DNA of 64,000 nucleotides from Peromyscus leucopus (Eukaryota > Chordata > Mammalia > Rodentia > Cricetidae), in NCBI RefSeq assembly GCF_004664715.2, contig NC_051063.1, forward strand, positions 69,205,018 through 69,269,017, given 5' to 3'. The position numbers were made by a program, and so were the translations under genes. Below the pieces are notes generated by a model. The model was not told the origin of the DNA. It was given only the letters and a program-made list of their open reading frames with translations, and did not search any database. Of the stretch, positions 43,872 through 54,076 are shown one piece after another. Position 1 is the stretch's first letter; each line of letters begins with the position of its first letter.

Positions 43872-44319
43872 AGTTATTTATATATATTTATAGCCAGGAA
43901 TTCCCATTCAAAGACGTTCATCTTTGTATGATCCATGGGAAGGGATGCACCAACAATGATGTCTTATTGATTCAGGAGTGCTATCAGGGCAATGGTGTCC
44001 TCTTGATGAATGGGTGAGCACTACCGAAAGGAGGCACTACTATAAGAAGTAGAGCCTGGGGTGAGGATTGGATGATGCCACCTTCATAGACTGTCCTTTC
44101 TATTTGATGGAGCAGTTAAAGGAGTGTCGCAGTCAGCTCCTCTTTCAGGGTTTGCTGGAACTCACCAAGAAATCAGTCTGGGTCTGGGCTTTTCCTTTGT
44201 TGGGAGATTTTTATTCATCCCCATTGTTGTAGATCTATTTAAGTTGTTTATGTCCCCTTGATTTAATTTTGGTAGATCCTGCATGTCTAAGAATTATCCA
44301 TTTCTTTCAAATCTTCCAG

Positions 44320-44770
44320 TTTTTTTTTTTTTTTAAACACGTTGTCAAAATATTTCCCAATGATTTGTGGTTCTGAAAAGAGTCTCTAGCGGAGATCTTA
44401 AAATCGGGTGTGCCATTATGTCCACCAGAGCTCTGGGTGGATGTTCTTGGGCAGGACAGTGATCTGCTTGGTACGGATACAGGAGGTTAGTGTCCTCAAA
44501 AAGACCCCGAGCAGGCTTCCCATGCCTCCTGCAGTACCAAAGTACAGGTTGATCATGGAGTCCCAAGCAATCTTAAGCACCAGGCACTAGGACAAGAGCT
44601 TGCATTTCAGCAGCTCACTGGACTTCTCCAGCAGCAGCACGATGCCAGGCCATCAGCAGTGGGGCTTCTTTGTGCCACTGCTGGCAAGTGCACTCTTCTG
44701 GGCAGCCTTGGGGGCCAGCTGATTGTGTAGCAGCAAGGTACTGGTGGCTCCACAGCTTAGTGCCAGTCAT
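44320..44770 (-). pseudogene. histone H3 processed pseudogene, decayed, next to L1
   Basis: Minus-strand translation gives H3-like pieces in several frames: a possible ATG at 44768-44770, QLAPKAAQKSA with GTKKPH near 44655-44725, SSELL near 44610, and GLFEDTNL at 44483-44506 followed by TKQITVLPKNIHPELW-like codons to about 44410. H3 has QLATKAARKSAP, KSTELL, GLFEDTNL and VTIMPKDIQLAR in that order. There are at least two frameshifts, several in-frame stops and about 40 missing bases, so it is not functional. There is no intron. A 15-nt T-run at 44320-44334 is the inverted poly(A). Replication-dependent H3 mRNAs lack poly(A), so an H3.3-type mRNA is the likelier source (inference). Confidence 0.85.
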
Positions 44771-46607
44771 TAAGAGAGGCAGCTGGAACAACAAACCTTG
44801 AAGTGAGACAAATGGTCTTCAGACCTCTTTCTTAAGGCACGTTTTCAGATGATTTGGCCAAAGGCAAGTTTTTTTTCACGAAGCTTTGAACTTGATTGTC
44901 AGACAGTCTGCTCTTATATAGTTTCAGTGATTTGTAAAGCAGTGACAAACCTCTCAAGGACAGTGGAGAGAAGCAGATCTGGAGAGAGTGTCTGGAGCAG
45001 ATGGTGAGGGAGCAGGGATGCTTTAGGAGCCTTTGAGTGAGTCTATGGTGGGAGGCCCAGGAGGCACGGCTGCCTGCAGCTCACTCTGAACGTTTGCTCC
45101 TCGCAAGGCTCTCAAGCCGGGGAGGTGGTTACACTTGTGTGACCGAAGCTGTAACTGGCCAGTAGGCAACACTTGACGTCCAGTCAGCTGATACATCTGT
45201 CTAGTTGTGCTCCAATTGCTCCTTACTTTAAGCAGTATTGAGTGGATACAAATGGTTCTCATTTTCTGCCTTTCTTTTCCAGGGGAGCTCTGCTCATGAA
45301 AGCTGAGTAGGGGATTCATTTAGTTTAGGTTGCTCGGGCATGTGATGTGCAGCAGCTTTTGTGTATAAACCAGTTTCAAGCACAAAGTGAGTCACACCCC
45401 AGTGTCTTAGTCTTGTATGCACAGTGGAATCTGTCTCAAAAAAAAAATAGTGAAGAAAAGAAAATGGTATTTCAGAATTGTTTCTTTATGAAAACGTGAT
45501 CAGAATATGAAACCAACATCTGAGGGAAAATATGATATACTTTTCTGAATTCTGTGAGGTTTATGTAAAACTTGTCGTTTGTGATGATTTTTTAAATCAT
45601 TTTAAGTGATCATTTACTCTTAAAACTATTGATGTGTTTATGATCCTGCATTCTTTTTTTTTTTTCCAAGAAGCACCCATTTTGCAACCTGCTATGTGTT
45701 TTATTAGTATCAAGAAGAGAGGAGCTCGAAATTGAGATCACAAAAGAATAACAGGGAGAGGGAAAAGCTAGGGAACCCAGTGTGGAGGTGCACACTGTAT
45801 GCACCCATGGAAATATCACACGAGACCCCATTCATACATGCAATTATTACATGCGAACAAAATCAAGTTTAGAAGCAGCCTATCCAGGACCATAAACATC
45901 AGAGAAGGTATGAGACAAGTGGCCCAGCACTGGCTAGTGAAGACACTGTCCTGGGGCAAATGAGGGCCGCAGAGCAGAAGCACATAGAGGCCCCACCTTA
46001 TACCTTGCCAAGAGGAGGCACCCCCACCTATGAGGAATCAACACCAGGCAGGGGAAGTACTCCTGTCATATGAACTGTTGAGAGATAAGTGTTCATGGCT
46101 CTGTGGGCCCCACGTTCAGTCAAAGTCCTATCCACAAGCACAGAGCCCAAGTGTCAGAGATAATGAGGAAATGGAATTTCTTTTGCAAATTTTCACTGCA
46201 AATGAGGGAAGAATAGAACATCCCTTGAAAGAAAAGAAATGTTATCACATAAGAGGCTCTACAGGCCTATGGGCAGCAGCAGCAATAGAGGGATCCAGAC
46301 ACAGCTCACTCAGGCACCTGCCTATCCTTACAGGGCAGAGGGGCCGCAGAAAACTTTCCAATAACCAGACTCAAGGGCTGTATGGAAAATATGGATTAAG
46401 AGAACAAGGGACTTCCTCAGACTGGGGTGTGCACTGCCCGATAGTGGGGCTGTGCCTTTGTGCCTCAGCAGGACAGAGCAAGAGAAGTAAATTGACAACA
46501 GTGAGGGTGCCAGGCAGCTCTGGCACAGAACCCCACAATAAACTGTGCCATGAAATGGTCTAGAGTATGAGAATAGTACAGAATGTAGGCATTAGTGCAG
46601 TGTATAC
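44771..46607. other. single-copy stretch; longest repeat-free frame
   Basis: No L1 resumes upstream of the pseudogene. A T-run (45654-45665) and an A-run (45440) interrupt. A 177-codon plus frame (46030-46563) is the longest in non-repeat DNA, with ordinary composition and no domain I recognise. An LTR begins 45 bases after it. Confidence 0.4.
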
Positions 46608-47020
46608 TGTTATGCCCAGATCTCAGGGACCCCCAAAAGACCACCATGGAGACCGAATCCTGTATGTAAAAGCAAAGAGCTTTATTTCAAGCTTGAGCTT
46701 GGACTCTCTGTCCGATGCAGCAGTGAGAGCAGAGAGCCCTGAGCCCAGGCAGGGTGGGGTTTTTTATCATAGTAGAGGTTGGGGTGAAGGTATTTCCAGG
46801 GTTCAGGCTCCTGATTGGCTGACATTTGTCTAGGGGTATAGGGAATGTTTGGAATGTCAGGTATTTTCATTTAGATGCAGGCACTCCCTGGGTGGGGTCA
46901 GCTTATGGCTTTTCCCGGGTCTGGGTGTTGTCTGCCAGTAAGGCTGTCACAGAAGCTGTGTCTGGGCCTCTAAGCCTGTCATGGAGGCTGTGTGGTCAAG
47001 TTGTTTTGCCCCCCCCCCCA
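46608..47020 (-). mobile_element. ERV LTR, inverted sister of the LTR at 31196
   Basis: On plus it starts TGTTATGCCCAGATCTCAGG and ends in a C-run to 47020. GAGCTTTATTTCAAGC is the inverted polyadenylation region, and ATTGGCTGACATTTGTCTAG, CTTATGGCTTTTCCCGGGTC match the sister. Runs toward lower coordinates. No clear duplication. Confidence 0.75.
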
Positions 47021-47372
47021 CATATACAACCTGTTGCAGGGTATGTAAGTAATATAGTATGTGTTATCCACATATAACCTAGTGCAGGATAGATGTGTGT
47101 AATGTGTATGTACATCACAGGGCATAGCCCACAGTAGGTGTACATGGTATAGTGTGTAGAACATACATGAGACATAATATGAGTATATACATATATAATA
47201 CACTGTATGTAGCATGTAGTAGAGACACACAGTGTGGTGCACAGTAGATATATGTAGGATGGTGTATAGAGTATATACATACAGCACAGTACATAGTAGA
47301 TACATACAGGATTATGTGTAACATATACACATGTATCACAATTCAACTATACTGTATAGGACACACACACAC

Positions 47373-47423
<51 letters not shown>

Positions 47424-48545
47424 TGTGTGTGTGTGTCCTATACAGACAATCTATGTATATGTATATATATATGTCCTATACAGACAATCTATGTATATGT
47501 ATACATGTACACACACATATACATATATATGTATATATATATGGCAGGGTAAGCAGAACACACATCTATCATGAGACTATGTGTATATAGTATAGTGTAT
47601 AGAATGATTATGTACATAGTTCATAATCATTTATATGACACAGTATGTAGAACATGTTAGTGTCATGGTGTTTAACATATATACCACTATGAATACATAC
47701 AATATATGGACATTAGTTTATAGTATATTGTACAGTAGGTATACATAGCATGAGCAATGTGTACAGGATGTGTACAGGATGGTACAAGATGTACATCACA
47801 GTGCATAGTAGCTGTGTATAGTGTGGTATGTAGTAAATGTAGCCAGCATAGTACATAGGTGCATGTAGCTCACTGTATAGCACATACGAATAGCATAGTA
47901 TGTAGCATGTATATAACACTGTGAATGTGTATATGGTACATGTTCAATGTAAGTATATGCTTATTGTATAGTGGATATATACAGCACAAGGCAATCTATG
48001 TATATGTATACATACACACACACACACACACACATATAATGGTGTTAGATGTATACACCATGATGCATGGTAGTTGTATGTAGTACAGTATGTAGTGCAT
48101 GTAGATAGTATGGTATGTGGCATGTATATATTTATGTGGCATATATATATATATCTCACAGTGTGTAGCAAATTACATAGCACAGTGCACCGTAGATGTA
48201 TATAGAATGGTGTGTAGTGTACACACACAGCACGGCATGTGGTAGATAAATGTGGGACAGTTATAATATATGTGTATATGTAGCATAGAATGTAACATAT
48301 GTGACTATCACAGTGTACAGCATATGCATACAGCAGAGTATATAATATACAAAATGCCATGTACAGAACATATTTATAGTACAGTGTATAAGTTATGCAC
48401 ATAGCATGGCACATTCCAGAAGCGCAAAGTACAGTATACAGCATGTATACATAGTGTAGTGTGCAGACTGCTATATGTGCATGTGACAGCACATATGTGA
48501 GTATATGTTTACAATGCAGAGTTCATGTATGTAGTAGAATGTATA
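47021..48545. repeat. cryptic TA/CA-rich tandem region
   Basis: About 1.5 kb built from variants of GTATGTAGCATAGTGTGTA-like words, with TA and CA microsatellites inside (47360-47560, 48000-48040). The 182- and 116-codon minus frames (Tyr, Cys, His, Leu-rich) are a by-product of this composition. A clear 38-bp tandem pair occurs at 47435 and 47473. Confidence 0.8.
47352..47445. repeat. palindrome: CA arm, (TA)n centre, TG arm
   Basis: The left arm, CTGTATAGG followed by CA units, at 47352-47375 is the reverse complement of the right arm at 47421-47445 at 24 of 25 positions. The centre is about 23 TA units. The whole 94 nt can fold as a hairpin or cruciform. Confidence 0.93.
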
Positions 48546-48669
48546 GTATGTTTTTAAAAGATCAAAAAAGAAGGGTTCAGGAGCTAGTTTAGTGGGTAAA
48601 AGCACTTACTGTACATGCCTGATGACATGAGTTTGGATCCTCAGAACCCAAGTAAAAATGGGACACAAT

Positions 48670-49000
48670 TGAAACATGAACCAAAAGGGTATATATATAA
48701 GAATATATATCCATTTATTAATGGGTGCTATGGAAATACAGACTCACGGGGACAGGGTAAGGTAGATCCAGTTGCAGAGTCCTTTCTCTTTGTCCAGAAA
48801 AGATGGAGATTGACACACGCTGCTTAATACTGCCTGACTCAGTCTCCACAACCCAAAAGAGAGCGCGAACCTCCTCTCTCCTCTCATATAAAGGTCACAT
48901 AGGCAGACAAGGAGCACCGCCTCTATTGGGCTATATAGCCCAAGGTCATTGGCTGAGTGATTACTCACTACACCACGCAATAGCACAAATGTCTGTGATC
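48670..49000 (-). mobile_element. probable ERV LTR
   Basis: On minus: a TATA-like CTTTATATGAGAGG near 48885-48898, AATAAATGG polyadenylation signal near 48714-48722, and a promoter-side GGGCTATATAGCCC palindrome (48940). Ends are not sharp. Class uncertain. Confidence 0.45.
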
Positions 49001-49079
49001 TCGGCACATCCCAACAGGGAGATGGAGGAGAAGAATCTCCAGAAGCTGGTGGGCCAGCTGGATTGGTCTCCTCTTTAGC

Positions 49080-49400
49080 TCAGCTATCACCCTGACAGTT
49101 ATCTGAGGAAGTCTCAATAAAGGACTTTCCCTGATCAGATTGGTCTTTGGACATGTCTATGGAGCCATTATATTAATTAACTAGTTGCTAGCTAATGTAA
49201 GAGGGTCCACCCTGTGGGTGGTGCCATCCCTAGGCAAGCAGGCCTGAGCTGTAGCTGACAAATAAGTGAGCAGTATTCCTCCACGGTTCCTGCCTCAGCT
49301 TCCCTTGGTGCTGGACTGCAACCCCTAAGGTGAAACAAACCAGAGCAGCTGGATCACACGACACGGGAGAAACCCTGTTTCTGTCAGGGTGGAGAGGGAT
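49080..49400 (+). mobile_element. RMER1-like repeat, diverged
   Basis: TATCTGAGGAAGTCTCAATA, GACATGTCTATGGAGCCATT, CCACCCTGTGGGTGGTGCCA, TCCCTTGGTGCTGGACTGCA, AAGGTGAAACAAACC. Same order as the copy at 58100. Confidence 0.5.
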
Positions 49401-49490
49401 AGGCTTAACACCCAAAGGTTATCTTCTGATTTCCAAATGTGCACCCTGGCACACATGAATAAGTACGTACACGTTCACACACATCAGGAA

Positions 49491-50029
49491 AAAAAAAGGG
49501 GAGAAGAATTTAAAGGGTGAAAGGGAAAGAAGGAGAAATGATGGACAGCTTCATGACAGATGACTAATGTTGCCAATTTGCAGGGAGAGGGCTCAGAAGG
49601 TCTGATCGTGAACTCCACTGCACTGTTAAGTCAAGCGGAATGCCTCAGTGGCACACCACTCAATTATCCCGATGGCTGTCATTGTGCCTGACCCTGCCAG
49701 TGACTCCTGAGACACTGTCTGTTATTGTGACTCTAAATATGGGGTCTGCCGTGATGCCTCCCTCGCTTCCAGCCCCACACAATCAGCTGTCCACTCTCAC
49801 TGTCCTTTTCTTCGTTTCTCTAAGTTTTACACTTTTGTTATAGACTGACTTTGTAATATAAATCTTAAAGCTGATATAACATTTAGAGATTGAGCCTTAA
49901 CTTATTTTATACCCATATTTATATTTCTGTAGTAGCTCACGTAGAATTTGAGTTCAATTCATTTATCATTTCAACTTTTAATAACATATGAAGAGAATTA
50001 TCCCTTTTAAAGTTACTTATCTTATTTTA
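49491..50029. other. single-copy stretch, no gene
   Basis: Nothing recognised. The second half is AT-rich. A short plus frame at 49640-49843 has no features. Confidence 0.45.
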
Positions 50030-50150
50030 GAGATTATAACATAGTTACATCATTTCCTCTTTCTCCTTTCTCCCTCCAAACCCTGCCACATAACCCTCCT
50101 TGCTCTCTTTCAAATCTATGGCCTCAGTGTGCATTAATTTATTGTTACAT

Positions 50151-50199
<49 letters not shown>

Positions 50200-50310
50200 A
50201 AACACACACACCACACACACCAAACACACACCACACACACACACATACACCCCACACACACACACACCAGTCCTAAATATAACCTGCTGAGCCTGTATAA
50301 TGTTACTTGT
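50030..50310 (-). mobile_element. L1 3'UTR fragment with expanded CA tract
   Basis: CATTTCCTCTTTCTCCTTTC, CTTGCTCTCTTTCAAATCTA, TGGCCTCAGTGTGCATTAAT, then the CA tract, and TAAATATAACCTGCTGAGCC, TGTATAATGTTACTTGTATG. Same order as 39750-39920. The tract sits where other copies have CATA units. Confidence 0.75.
50149..50270. repeat. (CA)n microsatellite with ACC interruptions
   Basis: About 120 bases of CA units, interrupted by CCAAAC, ACC and CCC steps from 50198 onward. Confidence 0.97.
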
Positions 50311-52521
50311 ATGATTGTCCTTTGTTTCCATGGTCTTGACTCATATCTTGGCAGATTTCAGAGTTCAGCAGCCAACCTTAGCATACCATATTCAGTGCCC
50401 ATGCAGGACAGTTTACAGACTTTTGACACTGAGAGACCAGCTTTTCTTCCTAGTTCAGCGGTTTTCATGTCCTCGGGGTAGAGCAGAGAACGTCTTAGGA
50501 TGACAGTCACTCCTGAGGCTGTGGCTTTGTCAACATGGCCTGCTGTGGTATTTGTACCCATCTTCACCCAGACTGTGCGGAGAGACTGTCTTATCCTTTT
50601 TTCTGCCTGGGACAGCCCTTCACCTGGAGGGCAGAGAGGTGGGAACAACGTAAGGACAAACACCAGCATCACTGCTGCTCCATCAGGACTCAGGAGCAAC
50701 CATGAGCCACCTCTGCCCACTCTGTCTGAGGCAGTGGACAGACTCCTACCCGCCATTTTTTTCTCTGCAGCTTCAACTCCAACCAACCCTGACAAAGTCC
50801 ACTGAGCCAGCTCTCCCTCAGAGCTGAGGACACGGCCTGCTCTTTTCTCCCCGAGTCCTGCCTCCCCACTTATTCCAACCACCTTTGCCTTTTCCTCATC
50901 CTCTTCTACTGTCCACCAGGCAAAGGGAAGATCTCTCTAAACACCCACTCCCATTCTGAGCCGTCTTACTCCTGTAGGAAAGCCCGTCTTTAGAGCTCTC
51001 TGGCTCTTGTTCCCAGAACCGTTCCCACTGTAGTTAGAGGGCACTCCTCTCTGTGCCGGGCTAATGCCTCGTTTTGCCAACCCAACAGTAGGAACCCCAA
51101 GCGTCTCTTCCTTTGACTAGGACCCTCTGTATAGACATTGATGGAGAAAGTTCTGGAGTGCGTTCCAGGTGGTGAGAAGTCCATCAATGTATTACACTGA
51201 TTGATACAGATTTTTTTCTTTAAGAAAATTCATTAAATCCATTATTCAGAGACAACTTTCCACTCAAGTCCAAGGTTAGACCCTTTAGGATGTAGTGGCA
51301 GCAGATTTCTCAGTATTCTTTAGTATTTCATATTCCCAAAATATGACAACCAGAGCTTCCTGTGAGATATTTCATGCCATACATACAGCCAGTTTTAGCA
51401 CTTAGAGTCAGCCCTGGAGGGGTGTTCTCTCCACCCAACCTTCCCATGGATGTTTGTAGTGGTAAGTGGAGGTCTTGTTTTATAAATGCACAGAATCAGT
51501 GGGTGAACCTGGGTTAGAAGGAAATGCCTAAAAGAAGCAGAAGTGGGCTCTGTTTATAAATATAACTATTGAAATTATAACATGGTAAGGTGAAGAGTTG
51601 GATGAAACTAGTTTAAGCAAAAATCAGGCTGTGTTGGTGGTTTCTATGGAAAGAATGGATGAGAAGACCAGCTCAAGTCAGTAGCCAGGATGTCTCCTTC
51701 TAGACTCTTGTGGTTTCTATCCTGGTGCTGCTCTGAATGCTGCATAGGTTCCAGCAGCATTGGGTATGTTCTTGCAGTCACTAAGTTTTCTCTGCCACTG
51801 TCCATATATGACTTCTCATGGTAGACCCTGAGTGACTAGCTGTGGCCACGAGCTCATCCCTGGGTCATCAGTTGGCTGGCACTTGGAAAGTAGGACTGGC
51901 CGTGCCTGGGTCCCACCGTCACCTTGTGATGAAGCAGAAAGGAATCAGGTTGAGTGGGTGATGGGCAGTTAGGAAAGATCACCAATAGGAGATTGTGCAA
52001 AGCGCATATGAAGCCTATGAAAACCCAGAAATATCCCTCTGTGTCTAAGCCCGAAGCCGGCGCGGTGGCTGCTGGTCCCAGCACGGGTGCCATCTGGAGC
52101 TGCATTAGAAGCTACTGATTAAGGTGCATCTGTGAAATCCCCTCGGCTCTCCACCAGATGACACCTATTAGCATTTAGCGCCACTTGGGTTTTTTTCCCA
52201 TTCCAACCCCAGAAAAAAACTTCGGTTTCTTCCTTGCACACACCAGTTAGCAAAATGCCTGTCAGTGCAGTCAGCTGCCACGGACTGCTGATTGGCTTCT
52301 CTGCCCGTCAAGGAGCTCCATCACCTTCCTACCGGATGGTTGTAGTGCTCCAGTACAGTGTGTCCTTCTCTGGAACTGTGTCTCTGAAGCTTCCAAAGCT
52401 CTTGGGGCCTGGCGTTTTCCTTCTCTGAGGCTGCGGCACTGAAGACAGGAATGATGGAACTGGCGAATCCAATGAAGGAAGTCCCTGAAAAAACTCTGGC
52501 TATTCCTTCCAAATGCAACAA
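50311..52521. other. single-copy block, no gene recognised
   Basis: About 2.2 kb without a known repeat. A 174-codon minus frame (50358-50882) and an overlapping 101-codon plus frame lie in its GC-richer first part. Neither shows a domain. 52040-52170 carries CpGs (CCGAAGCCGGCGCGGTGG) unusual for this window and E-box-like and TAAT-like motifs. Confidence 0.4.
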
Positions 52522-52679
52522 TCTCTCTTCTTCTTCTTCTTCTTCTCCTTCTCCTTCTCCTTCTCCTTCTCCTTCTCCTTCTCCTTCTCCTTCTCCTTCT
52601 CCTTCTCCTTCTCCTTCTCCTTCTCCTTCTCCTTCTCCTTCTTCTTCTTCTTCTTCTTCTTCTTCTTCTTCCTTTTTCC
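52522..52679. repeat. 158-nt pure polypyrimidine tract (TTC)n(TTCTCC)n(TTC)n
   Basis: No purine between 52522 and 52679. A TTCTCC hexamer array (about 52543-52638) is framed by TTC arrays, giving a near mirror layout. The minus-strand frame reads as poly-Arg and is not a gene. Confidence 0.98.
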
Positions 52680-53479
52680 ATCATTTGCAACTCAATTTTT
52701 ATATGTAGAAAAGAATTACTCTAGTTTGAGCCGTTTCATACATGTATGTAATATACTACAATTATATTCACCCTCACCATCTCTTTTATCCTCCTCCCAT
52801 TTCCATCCAATCCTTCTTCTTCCCAAATAGTCCCCCTCAGACTTTCGCTTTTCCCACTACTCAGGTTAGCTAAGGTTGCTGGCATGAGCCTGGAGGGGAG
52901 ATTATTTGCTAGAACACAAGCAACCTAGCAGTGGCGTAGCCACTAAAGAAAGGGCATTTCCTCTCCTGACAACAGTTAACTGCTGATGGCTCCTCGGGGA
53001 GGGTTGGGGTCTTATGAGCCGCTCCCCAAGCCACGATGAAGGACCCACTCCTGTGCAAATCTTGTGTAACCACAACTGCTGCACGTTTGTGCATGTGACA
53101 GCCATGTCATGTCCAGAGGATGGCCTGAAACTCCTTTCAAACATGAAGAGCCATGAAGAGTTGAAATGGAATGACACAGTGTTGAACTCAGATTCTCTCT
53201 TGTCTGCTTTTCTCTTTTTTGAAAATGTATTATATTAAAATCACGGAATTTTACCCTTTAGGGAACAGGAAGGTCCCCAGAATACTAAGGAAACAAACGA
53301 ACCCTGGAGCCTTATATAATCTTCTCTGCCTTCATCCGAAGATTCTCTACTGAAGACATATCATCACGTAACAAGGTCAAGGGCTGCCTGCTTGACTCAA
53401 CACCTCATGGACCAGCCATCATCTTTTGAGCGTAGAGCTTACCACGAGACTGGTCCCCTGCCGGTTAACTACTCTCAGG
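52680..53479. other. single-copy stretch, no gene
   Basis: Frames of 61-91 codons overlap on both strands around 52902-53238. No repeat or domain recognised. Confidence 0.45.
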
Positions 53480-53620
53480 ACTCACAACAGCCCCTAAATT
53501 AGGTGTCAGCATCTTCACAGGACAAGAGAGGCCAGTGTGAGTGATGGAGGCGACACAGCTTAACCCACATCAGCTAGCCATGATGGGGCCCAGATCCAGG
53601 GCCCACATGACCCTGAATGC
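53480..53620 (+). mobile_element. possible MIR/L2-type ancient repeat
   Basis: GACTCACAACAGCCCCTAAA, CTTCACAGGACAAGAGAGGC, GACACAGCTTAACCCACATC and AGCTAGCCATGATGGGGCCC follow the MIR/L2 3' order at low identity. Confidence 0.4.
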
Positions 53621-54010
53621 TCCTTTGTCCAGAGAAAGGTTGTCTGAAGAGGCAGAGCTTCTGGTAGTGTTTGGGTTTTAATTGTTTTCCACTCAACAGT
53701 TCCCTGCACTCTGCAAAGTGTCTCCGTCCTCAGTGTTTGTTAGCAGCAAAGCGGGTTCTTCATCTAGAGGCAAAGGGGCACCCAAAAAATCCTGTACGCA
53801 TCTAATTCTGAGAGAGAAATTGGGACAAGTGCTTCAGACTGATTCTGGGTTCAGTGTGGACCCATAGTGGTGCCAGTTCTGTGACAATCAAAAGCTCAGA
53901 GAACTGCAGATTCTGGACTGCAGATTCTGTACTGGAGCAGGGAGGAGAATTCCCTCAGATAGAGAATCTTGGACCAAATCATTTCAGTTTCCAACTCTTG
54001 TGGTTAAAAA
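53621..54010. other. single-copy stretch, no gene
   Basis: Contains a short direct repeat ACTGCAGATTCTG at 53901-53930 (twice, 17 bp apart). Nothing else recognised. Confidence 0.45.
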
Positions 54011-54038
54011 CCACACACACACATACATACACATACAA

Positions 54039-54074
<36 letters not shown>
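54011..54074. repeat. (CA)n/(CATA)n microsatellite
   Basis: CACACACACATACATACACA followed by further CATACA units and a pure CA run. Confidence 0.96.

Positions 54075-54076
<2 letters not shown>

Larger units (their letters stand above)
39045..44319 (-). mobile_element. rodent L1 (5'-truncated), host of many later insertions
   Basis: Antisense ORF2 segments survive at 39045-39459, 40940-41135, 41359-41543, 41923-43117 and about 44105-44319. Markers on plus: TCAGGGTCTGGGTGACTTTA, CCCATTCTGTAGGCTGCCTC, GATCCACCTAGAATTTGCTG, CATTTGTTGAAGATGTTGTC, GAAATCAGTCTGGGTCTGGG. They run in correct order from ORF2 C-terminus to the RT region. Stops and indels show it is dead. The L1 ends exactly at the T-run that starts the histone pseudogene. 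Confidence 0.9.
48573..49490 (+). mobile_element. RSINE1/ID-type SINE, split
   Basis: The head 48573-48655 (GGAGCTAGTTTAGTGGGTAA, TGCCTGATGACATGAGTTTG) and the tail from about 49405 (GGTTATCTTCTGATTTCCAA, TGCACCCTGGCACACATGAA) with an A-run fit the two halves of one SINE. An LTR and an RMER1-like repeat lie between. Confidence 0.5.

Noticed and set aside
46030..46563. 177-codon plus-strand frame
   Set aside because: Longest frame in non-repeat DNA, but no domain, no codon-bias or splice support, and close to chance for the length of sequence scanned. Kept only as a note in the stretch entry.
47944..48492. 182-codon minus-strand Tyr/Cys/His/Leu-rich frame
   Set aside because: Lies wholly in the cryptic tandem region and its composition follows from the repeat.
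50358..50882. 174-codon minus-strand frame with overlapping 101-codon plus frame
   Set aside because: GC-richer DNA lengthens chance frames on both strands. No recognisable protein features.
52271..52690. 139-codon frame with a long poly-Arg run
   Set aside because: Translation of the polypyrimidine microsatellite on the opposite strand.
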